Origin: CAIVAT01 sp037131145
GTDB lineage: Bacteria; Bacteroidota; Bacteroidia; Bacteroidales; FEN-979
Reading direction: 5' to 3'
Assembly: GCA_037131145.1 (NCBI GenBank)
Contig: JBAXRP010000088.1
Location: 1 to 15,551, forward strand
DNA: 15,551 bases
Each line of letters begins with the position of its first letter. The first letter of the stretch is position 1. The notes beneath the pieces were generated by a model. That model searched no databases and was not told the origin of the DNA. It saw only the letters and a list, made by a program, of their open reading frames with translations. Made by a program: the position numbers and the translations under genes. Positions 6,806 through 11,864 of this stretch are shown in pieces.

Positions 6806-7777
6806 ATGATTGAAAATCCACAAATTATTTTTTTCGGTACGCCGGATTTTGCTGTTGCATCGTTGAAAGCGCTTGTTACCGCGGGTTTGAATGTTGTGGC
6901 AGTTGTAACCGCAGTAGATAAACCGGCTGGTCGCGGATTAAAACCAAAGCCATCGCCTGTGAAAGAATATGCGGAAACGGTGAAGATTCCAATCCTGCAA
7001 CCAGCTAATCTGAAGGATCCTGGTTTTCTCGCTGAACTTTCCTCGTTTCATCCAGATTTACAAATCGTAATTGCTTTCAGGATGCTGCCGCGGCAGGTAT
7101 GGGAGCTGCCTCGGATGGGAACATTCAACCTGCATGCATCTTTGCTGCCACAGTATCGCGGCGCGGCTCCTATCAACCGCGCTGTTATGAACGGCGAAAC
7201 AGAAACCGGTATAACAACCTTTTTCCTGAATGAACATATTGATGCCGGAAAAATCATTCTTTCCCGAATATTTCCGATTGGCGCGGAAGAAACTGCAGGA
7301 ATACTTCACGACAGGCTAATGGTTGCCGGCGCCAGGCTTGTGGTTGAAACCGTTGATTTGATTCGCTCAGGCAGCGTTTCAGAGACTTCACAGGAATCGA
7401 GCGCAACTGATTTGCAAAAACTGAAAACAGCGCCAAAAATATTTAAGGAAGATTGCAGAATTGATTGGAGCCGCAACGGCGGTTCAGTTTTTAACTTTAT
7501 CCGCGGACTGAGCCCCTATCCCGGAGCCTTCACTTCGTTTACCGGGAAAGATTGCATTAACTATGATATAAAAATTCTTAAGGCTGCGCCGGTATTTTGT
7601 TCCCATAATTTTAAACCAGGCTCATTTTTCAAATCGGAAAAAACACAGTTGATTGTTACAACCCCGGATGGCTGGCTGCGTATCCTTGAACTTCAGTTGC
7701 AGGGACGAAAAGTGATGAGTACCGGTGATTTCATGAGAGGTTACGGTTATCTTTTTTCTGAAATGCAGGTAATTTAA
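6806..7777 (+). CDS. fmt: Methionyl-tRNA formyltransferase
   Basis: The enzyme transfers a formyl group from 10-formyl-tetrahydrofolate to Met-tRNAfMet for translation initiation. The 323 residues match the usual length. The N-terminal catalytic domain starts with IIFFGTPDFAVASL, contains the AGRGLKPKPSPVK loop (about 41-53), and carries the catalytic set N108, H110 (in FNLHASLLPQYRGAAP) and D146 (in HIDAGKI). The C-terminal OB-like domain follows from about 205, with IRGLSPYPGAF as a recognisable block. Starting at the ATG at 6806 places the GTPDF motif at the usual distance from the N-terminus. The odd feature is that the start codon directly follows the T tract of a hairpin, leaving no conventional leader. 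def is not adjacent. Confidence 0.97.
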   Translation: MIENPQIIFFGTPDFAVASLKALVTAGLNVVAVVTAVDKPAGRGLKPKPSPVKEYAETVKIPILQPANLKDPGFLAELSSFHPDLQIVIAFRMLPRQVWELPRMGTFNLHASLLPQYRGAAPINRAVMNGETETGITTFFLNEHIDAGKIILSRIFPIGAEETAGILHDRLMVAGARLVVETVDLIRSGSVSETSQESSATDLQKLKTAPKIFKEDCRIDWSRNGGSVFNFIRGLSPYPGAFTSFTGKDCINYDIKILKAAPVFCSHNFKPGSFFKSEKTQLIVTTPDGWLRILELQLQGRKVMSTGDFMRGYGYLFSEMQVI

Positions 7778-7850
7778 GCCTTCTGGCGCTGGAGATATTA
7801 ACAAATAATCAATTTTATCAACATTTTCAATGGGTTTAAGAGTATTTTAC

Positions 7851-7880
7851 TTGACTTTTTTTTCAAAACCCTTATATTTG
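7851..7880 (+). promoter_or_regulatory. Promoter of the HU gene
   Basis: TTG at 7851-7853, a 19-nt spacer and TATATTTG at 7873-7880 give an excellent match to the Bacteroidota -33/-7 consensus. It is the best promoter in the window, as expected for an abundant nucleoid protein. The box ends 41 nt before the HU ATG. Confidence 0.88.
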
Positions 7881-7895
7881 CAGGGATTATTAATC

Positions 7896-7919
7896 ATGTA
7901 TAAATTTAAACCCCTGTAA
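7896..7919 (+). CDS. Possible seven-codon leader ORF upstream of HU
   Basis: An ATG in the HU leader opens a frame reading MYKFKPL and stops with TAA two bases before the HU ATG. It lies inside the predicted transcript. It could be translated and couple to HU, or be chance in a short AT-rich leader; nothing else supports it. Confidence 0.2.
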   Translation: MYKFKPL

Positions 7920-7921
7920 AA

Positions 7922-8194
7922 ATGAACAAGGCTCAATTAATCGAAGCAGTTTCTGAGGATGCAAAAATTACCAAAACAGAAGCTAAAAGGGCGCTGGAAT
8001 CTTTCATTGAAAACATTAGCAATGCTCTCAGCAAGGAAGAAAGAGTAGCTTTAGTTGGTTTTGGTTCTTTCTCTGTTTCCAAGAGAGCAGCCCGCAAAGG
8101 CCGCAATCCTCAGAACGGTAAAGAGATCAAGATTGCCGCCAAGAAAGTTGTAAAATTCAAAGCTGGCGCAGAACTTGGTAAAAAAGTTAAGTAA
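7922..8194 (+). CDS. hup: DNA-binding protein HU
   Basis: HU is a dimeric histone-like protein that bends and compacts DNA. The 90-residue product is the standard length. It begins MNKAQLIEAVSEDAKITKTEAKRAL with the helical dimerisation region. It contains VALVGFGSFSVSKRAARKGR and the beta-arm signature GRNPQNGKEIKI, whose proline intercalates into the minor groove, and ends in a Lys-rich helix. It is a single-gene unit with its own strong promoter and terminator. Which HU paralogue of the genome this is cannot be told from the window. Confidence 0.97.
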   Translation: MNKAQLIEAVSEDAKITKTEAKRALESFIENISNALSKEERVALVGFGSFSVSKRAARKGRNPQNGKEIKIAAKKVVKFKAGAELGKKVK

Positions 8195-8209
8195 AACTTA
8201 ACTGCTTAC

Positions 8210-8245
8210 AAAAAATAGCCGTCTTTCAGGACGGCTATTTTTTTT
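8210..8245. terminator. Bidirectional terminator between HU and the AAG gene
   Basis: AAAAAATAGCCGTC (8210-8223), loop TTTCAG and GACGGCTATTTTTTTT (8230-8245) form a perfect stem with a GC core and T tracts on both sides. It ends HU rightward and the 3-methyladenine glycosylase transcript leftward. Confidence 0.93.
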
Positions 8246-8257
8246 GGGGGTTATCCA

Positions 8258-8821
8258 TTAACCAAAAACGGTAGGGCAACTGAGAATCCTCGGTCCTTGA
8301 AAAATATTTCCAACAGGTTTCTCTAACCCACGATCTTCCAGCCATATCCCAAACTGGTTTGAAAGAGGCTTTCGCGTCAGGTCAAGCCCGGTAAGCGAAA
8401 AATGAATTCCAAGTAGTTTAGAGACCTTGCCAGGTCCAATCCCTGCATTGGCAGATAAAGTACTTTTCCCGACCCGCTCCGACATAATTCCAATTCCATC
8501 TTCAGGAATAATTCCCCTGATGAGTATTGCATGAGGGATATCCATTTCATTCGTGACAATATTAAACAATGAGTGAATTCCGTAGCAAAGATAAATATAT
8601 GCCGTGCCTCCTACTGCGTACATGATTTCGGTTCTAACAGTTCTTCGTCCCCGATATGCATGCGAAGCCTTGTCGTTTACGCCGGAATATGCCTCGGTTT
8701 CGCAAATCATTCCTGCTGTGACCTGACCGTCAATACTGGTAACGAGATATTTTCCGAGCGTTTCGCGGGCTATTTGAACAACGTCCTGTCGCAGGTAAAA
8801 AGAGCGTGGAAGTATAGTCAT
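8258..8821 (-). CDS. DNA-3-methyladenine glycosylase, AAG/MPG family
   Basis: This base-excision repair enzyme hydrolyses the glycosidic bond of alkylated purines such as 3-methyladenine, and of hypoxanthine in some members. The 187-residue product is a typical minimal bacterial AAG. By alignment with human AAG, the catalytic glutamate is E43 in ICETEAYSGVNDKASHAY. Y45 and H54 stack on the flipped base, Y77 (in GTAYIYLCYG) is also in the pocket, and N87 is the selectivity asparagine. The block NAGIGPGKVSKLLGI marks the C-terminal half. The ATG at 8821 follows a TAnnTTTG box by 22 nt. The RES toxin gene lies 73 bp upstream on the same strand with no terminator between, so partial co-transcription is possible. 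Confidence 0.93.
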   Translation of the reverse strand: MTILPRSFYLRQDVVQIARETLGKYLVTSIDGQVTAGMICETEAYSGVNDKASHAYRGRRTVRTEIMYAVGGTAYIYLCYGIHSLFNIVTNEMDIPHAILIRGIIPEDGIGIMSERVGKSTLSANAGIGPGKVSKLLGIHFSLTGLDLTRKPLSNQFGIWLEDRGLEKPVGNIFQGPRILSCPTVFG

Positions 8822-8843
8822 GGCGTACCGGTAACGTTTTCAA

Positions 8844-8851
8844 CAAATTTA
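8844..8851 (-). promoter_or_regulatory. -7 element of the AAG-family glycosylase gene
   Basis: TAAATTTG on the minus strand matches TAnnTTTG and ends 22 nt before the ATG at 8821, in the 73-bp gap after the RES gene. No -33 TTG at good spacing is obvious. Confidence 0.6.
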
Positions 8852-8894
8852 ATTTTCAGGTCAGGGAAGTCGGTCTTGTTATTACAGTTTTCCT

Positions 8895-9347
8895 TTATAG
8901 CAGTCTGTCGTCCCAGAAGTAATCTTCAATCCTGATCAATTGTATTTTTTGTATAAAATCGGGGTGTTCAGTATTAATAACGTAATTATATTCAAAAGGA
9001 ATAATGGCAGATGGGACTTTTAACAACAACGTTTCCTGATGATCATACCATTGTGAGCCAATATTCTGGAGGGTTGAATATGCAGCTAATGTTCGCCAGT
9101 CCTTCCGTAACTCATTAATCCGTATTTGCCTTACAAGGTTTTCGTTGTCGGCAATGTAAATTACCATTATCTTATAAAGAACCATGGGAACGATAGAGCT
9201 TTTATGAACAATTAATTCCAGGGTTGATAATGACCTCGAAGCTCCTGTATAAATTACCTTCTGCCCCCGTTTATTCCACCTGTTCTCACCTCCTGAGGAG
9301 TTCAGATTATTTGCGTGGGTTTCTTTAGAAATTCTGAATACTTCCAT
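8895..9347 (-). CDS. RES-domain toxin of a type II toxin-antitoxin pair
   Basis: RES toxins have an ADP-ribosyltransferase-like fold. Studied members either break down NAD+ (MbcT, Res) or ADP-ribosylate a host enzyme (ParT). The 150-residue product carries the three residues that name the family: R23 in ENRWNKRGQKVIYTG, E44 in SLSTLELIVH, and S113 in VPSAIIPFEYNYVIN. The spacing is normal and all three are intact, so the toxin should be active. The final segment NTEHPDFIQKIQL is also typical. The ATG at 9347 lies three bases after the stop codon of the upstream antitoxin gene, so the two are translated together. Whether it degrades NAD+ or modifies a protein cannot be decided from sequence. 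Confidence 0.92.
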   Translation of the reverse strand: MEVFRISKETHANNLNSSGGENRWNKRGQKVIYTGASRSLSTLELIVHKSSIVPMVLYKIMVIYIADNENLVRQIRINELRKDWRTLAAYSTLQNIGSQWYDHQETLLLKVPSAIIPFEYNYVINTEHPDFIQKIQLIRIEDYFWDDRLL

Positions 9348-9350
9348 AAA

Positions 9351-9788
9351 TTACACATTATCCCCGTATTCCATGGCAGTTAAACGGTCGTCAACAAATC
9401 TTATCCCTGTTACGGTGTTTAAATAAGAAATGGGATTCACATTGTCAAAAAAAAAGTTAGCCTTATTTAACCACATATTAAATTCTTTCTGAGAACCAAA
9501 AACCTGGATTCCATGATTAATTAAAGACAACAAAAGTAAAATCTGTTCTTTAACGTTTTCTTTGAATTTATTTTTAGGTTGTTTGTACGAGCGAAAAGTT
9601 CTGACGCTTACATTTAACCAATCAGATATAACGTCATCGTTGAGGTCGGTAAGCTCTTTGATGGTTTTAACATACTCCCAGTTAATATCTTTTGTTTGAA
9701 GAAATGTCAATATTTCGCTGTCGCTTATTTTTCCGGGAACCTCATTTTTAAACGTTGTTTCCAATGGCGCCGCTTTCATTGTTTTCAT
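9351..9788 (-). CDS. Xre/MbcA/ParS-like antitoxin of the RES pair
   Basis: With the start used here the product has 145 residues. A helix-turn-helix-like N-terminal region lies at about 42-70 (LTDLNDDVISDWLNVSVRTF). A C-terminal toxin-binding domain of the MbcA/ParS/Xre type (DUF2384) lies at about 90-143, with the familiar pattern VFGSQKEFNMWL, then NPISYLNTVTG, then DDRLTAMEYG. Such antitoxins block the RES active site with their C-terminus and repress their own promoter. The frame stays open to a TTG at 9821, but the promoter box at 9816-9809 lies in that extension. The ATG at 9788, 20 nt after the box, is therefore preferred; the ATG at 9779 is a second possibility. Confidence 0.9.
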   Translation of the reverse strand: MKTMKAAPLETTFKNEVPGKISDSEILTFLQTKDINWEYVKTIKELTDLNDDVISDWLNVSVRTFRSYKQPKNKFKENVKEQILLLLSLINHGIQVFGSQKEFNMWLNKANFFFDNVNPISYLNTVTGIRFVDDRLTAMEYGDNV

Positions 9789-9808
9789 GGTTGGAATTTT
9801 TACTATTA

Positions 9809-9816
9809 CAAAAATA
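9809..9816 (-). promoter_or_regulatory. -7 element of the antitoxin-toxin operon
   Basis: TATTTTTG on the minus strand matches TAnnTTTG and ends 20 nt before the chosen antitoxin ATG. The antitoxin probably represses here, but I see no clear operator palindrome over the box. Confidence 0.65.
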
Positions 9817-9930
9817 GGCAATTATTCCCTTTAGAAAAAGAAAAATATCCTGTTTTATCTTATCCGGTTATAGATTGAGCATACTCCGAAAAGGAAACAA
9901 TTTGGACATAAGTCCAGTAACCATCCATTT

Positions 9931-9966
9931 TTGAATTGCCACGACCTTAAGGTCGTGGCAATTCAA
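9931..9966. repeat. Perfect 36-bp palindrome
   Basis: TTGAATTGCCACGACCTT (9931-9948) is followed at once by its exact reverse complement (9949-9966), giving 18-bp arms without a spacer. It lies in the divergent gap between the antitoxin and a secreted-protein gene, with no gene of its own. A smaller hairpin, TGGAC-ATAA-GTCCA, is at 9903-9916. It may be a REP/MITE-like dispersed palindrome, a protein-binding site or an RNA hairpin; the T tract that follows is too distant for a standard terminator. Confidence 0.95.
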
Positions 9967-10011
9967 GTTAAGTAATGGCGTTTTTTTTATTTTTCAAACA
10001 ACCACTTTTTA

Positions 10012-10019
10012 TACCTTCG
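10012..10019 (+). promoter_or_regulatory. Probable -7 element of the secreted-protein gene
   Basis: TACCTTCG differs from TAnnTTTG at one position and ends 19 nt before the ATG at 10039, the spacing seen for other genes here. No -33 element is clear. Confidence 0.5.
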
Positions 10020-10038
10020 TGGTTCAAATTTTTGGTTT

Positions 10039-10938
10039 ATGAAATCATCAATAGTTTTCATTTTAATCCTCATCCAGTCAGTATTGGCAAATGCCCAGAT
10101 TAACCTCCAAACCTATACCACCGCTACCGATACGTTTTACTGGAAACGATACGCACATATTCCAAAACCGGAAAAACTGAACCTGAAAAAGTTTGCATTA
10201 TCAGGTCAGAGGAAGGTGTTGGAAAAATTTATGAATAGCCATTCTGCGGACTATCCTCAATTTACAGGCGATTCAACGGCAATATTTTCGGTAAAGGAGT
10301 GGAAAAAATGCCTGTATCCAATGGATATTAATGGCGACGGACTTACAGATATCATTTTCAGCGGGTCGGCAGGCGGCGAATCGGATATTGTGCGAATATA
10401 TCTGAACCGTCGCGACAGTTTCGAACTTGTTTTTGAGGATTATCAGTACATCGCGAAATTTACTTTGAAAAATAAACGTTTAACGGCGCTCAAAACCGGG
10501 GATGTTGGCTGCTGCGACGCTTACCTTTATTTCACCCGCGATTACAGTGTGACATGGGAAAACGGCGTGCCGGTTTTCATCAAGGGAAAGCAAACCGTAG
10601 GTTATAAGTTTACCGAAGAACCTCGTCTTTATTACACGGAACCAATTCCATTCGTATCGAAAGGCGACACGCTTACGTTGCGCGCTTCGGCAGCCCGGTT
10701 AAATGAACCTTTTAACCCACATCTCGAAACCTTCGGCAATATAATCGCCAAATACCGGATGCAGTGCCGCGGAATGCTGATTGCGCACAAATCCTGCGGC
10801 AAAGGAAATAACTGGTTCTTTGTGGAGATGATGCCTGATGTTTATCCTTCTGCCTCCATTCTTTATGAGACGGAAAAGATACCTACCTTTATCCGCGGCT
10901 GGATATCAGAATTATCTGTTTCAACATCGGAAAAATAG
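10039..10938 (+). CDS. Secreted protein of unknown function with FG-GAP-like motif and possible SH3-like C-terminus
   Basis: The 299-residue product begins with a clear signal peptide (MKSSIVFILILIQSVLANA, cleavage likely before Q20) and has no lipobox cysteine, so a periplasmic or exported location is likely. At 96-105, DINGDGLTDI is the calcium-loop-like pattern of FG-GAP/EF-hand repeats, present only once. A VGCCD dipeptide-cysteine site lies near 156-160. The last about 85 residues (TLTLRAS..., GNIIAKYR, NWFFVE, GWISEL) have the spacing of bacterial SH3-like domains; this is inference from pattern. There is no T9SS sorting domain. It is transcribed alone. I do not recognise a named family. 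Confidence 0.75.
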   Translation: MKSSIVFILILIQSVLANAQINLQTYTTATDTFYWKRYAHIPKPEKLNLKKFALSGQRKVLEKFMNSHSADYPQFTGDSTAIFSVKEWKKCLYPMDINGDGLTDIIFSGSAGGESDIVRIYLNRRDSFELVFEDYQYIAKFTLKNKRLTALKTGDVGCCDAYLYFTRDYSVTWENGVPVFIKGKQTVGYKFTEEPRLYYTEPIPFVSKGDTLTLRASAARLNEPFNPHLETFGNIIAKYRMQCRGMLIAHKSCGKGNNWFFVEMMPDVYPSASILYETEKIPTFIRGWISELSVSTSEK

Positions 10939-10951
10939 ATTATCATGAAAC

Positions 10952-10979
10952 AAAAAAGGCAGCCCCATCCGGAGCGGCC
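10952..10979 (-). terminator. Terminator of the small T9SS cargo gene
   Basis: Read leftward: GGC, mismatch, GCTCC, loop GGAT, GGGGC, mismatch, GCC, then six T. The eight-pair stem with one internal mismatch and a U-run fits an intrinsic terminator of the leftward gene ending at 11002. The convergent gene stops at 10938, just beyond it. Confidence 0.75.
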
Positions 10980-11001
10980 CATTTTATCGAACCGGTTCGG
11001 A

Positions 11002-11748
11002 CTAATGCTTTACAATCATTTTACGGGTTTGTACCATTTTTTCATCCACCAGCAATACGCAGAAATAGACTCCATCGGCAAAATTCATAGTATTCACAAC
11101 AACTTTTCCTGTTGAACCGCGGAGATTTTCACTGTAAACCGATTTACCGATGATATCGCGGATAATCACAGAACCTGATTTTCCGGCAGGCAATTCAAAG
11201 TTGAAATTTGCCTCGGCGGAAGCAGGGTTAGGATAAACATTCGATAACATTGCCTGACGGTCGGCGGGTTCAGAAATTCCAAGCGGGAAGCTTGTATATT
11301 TAATCCGGACACTCACCGAATCGGTCGGATTGGCTTTATCAAAAAAGCACCACCGGACAACACTTTCTCCCGATTTAAAATGTTTACCGGCAACCTGAAC
11401 GTAATGACCAACGAAATCGGTGATTGTTTGACCAACGTTTATCAACTGCGCATTCGGAGACAAATTTGTTTTGGCGGGATAGCAGGCTCCTGCCCAGCAC
11501 ATGGTAATTTCTGTTGAATCGAGCATCAGAAATTGTGTTTTTCTGCAAAGAACATTCAAACTCTTTGTTCCAATGTTTTTGACATACATGTATGTACTCA
11601 ATTGCCCGCTGTCTGGCGAGCCTATCTGGATTATTTCCGAGTTAGCCGGAATAATAACTCCCTTGTTGTCTGTGATCTGAAGGCTTTGAGAAAAAGCATA
11701 TACGGTGATCGCAGTGAGTAAAATGAAGAAAAGTGTAAATTTTTTCAT
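11002..11748 (-). CDS. Small secreted protein with T9SS type A sorting domain
   Basis: The 248-residue product has an N-terminal signal peptide (MKKFTLFFILLTAITVYAFS), a beta-rich domain of about 145 residues, and a C-terminal T9SS sorting domain from about 168 (SNVYPNPASAEANFNF ... ADGVYFCVLL ... KMIVKH). The sorting domain directs export through the outer membrane by the Por secretion system. The beta domain contains a C-W-A-G-A-C-Y-P motif and further cysteines in LCRKTQ and RWCFF, so disulfides or a metal site are possible. The function is unknown. The gene is divergent from the Omp28-like gene; the two share a 116-bp gap with near mirror-image promoters. The ATG at 11748 lies 28 nt after the promoter box. 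Confidence 0.87.
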   Translation of the reverse strand: MKKFTLFFILLTAITVYAFSQSLQITDNKGVIIPANSEIIQIGSPDSGQLSTYMYVKNIGTKSLNVLCRKTQFLMLDSTEITMCWAGACYPAKTNLSPNAQLINVGQTITDFVGHYVQVAGKHFKSGESVVRWCFFDKANPTDSVSVRIKYTSFPLGISEPADRQAMLSNVYPNPASAEANFNFELPAGKSGSVIIRDIIGKSVYSENLRGSTGKVVVNTMNFADGVYFCVLLVDEKMVQTRKMIVKH

Positions 11749-11776
11749 AGTTGGGATTTTTAGTTGGTTTAAGGTG

Positions 11777-11784
11777 CAAATGTA
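11777..11784 (-). promoter_or_regulatory. -7 element of the small T9SS cargo gene
   Basis: TACATTTG on the minus strand, followed by CACC, matches TAnnTTTG and ends 28 nt before the ATG at 11748. It faces away from the Omp28-like promoter, 45 bp distant. Confidence 0.75.
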
Positions 11785-11829
11785 CTATTATTTTATAAAC
11801 CCCATTTTCATCTCTATCCCGATTTTTCT

Positions 11830-11837
11830 TACTTTTG
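11830..11837 (+). promoter_or_regulatory. -7 element of the Omp28-like gene
   Basis: TACTTTTG matches TAnnTTTG and ends 27 nt before the ATG at 11865. A longer frame starting at TTG 11835 begins inside this box and was rejected. Confidence 0.75.
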
Positions 11838-11864
11838 TGGGTTAAACCAATTAATTTAAACCCC

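Larger units (their letters stand above)
11760..11854. repeat. Mirror-image promoter-proximal 13-mers
   Basis: The plus-strand copy TTAAACCAATTAA (11842-11854) and the minus-strand copy TTAAACCAACTAA (11772-11760) agree at 12 of 13 positions. Each begins exactly four bases after the TTTG of its own -7 box, so both divergent transcripts should carry nearly the same first bases. Confidence 0.85.

Noticed and set aside
9931..9966. Palindrome as an intrinsic terminator of a rightward transcript
   Set aside because: No gene on the plus strand ends before it, and the nearest T tract starts about 15 bases later, too far for a standard terminator.
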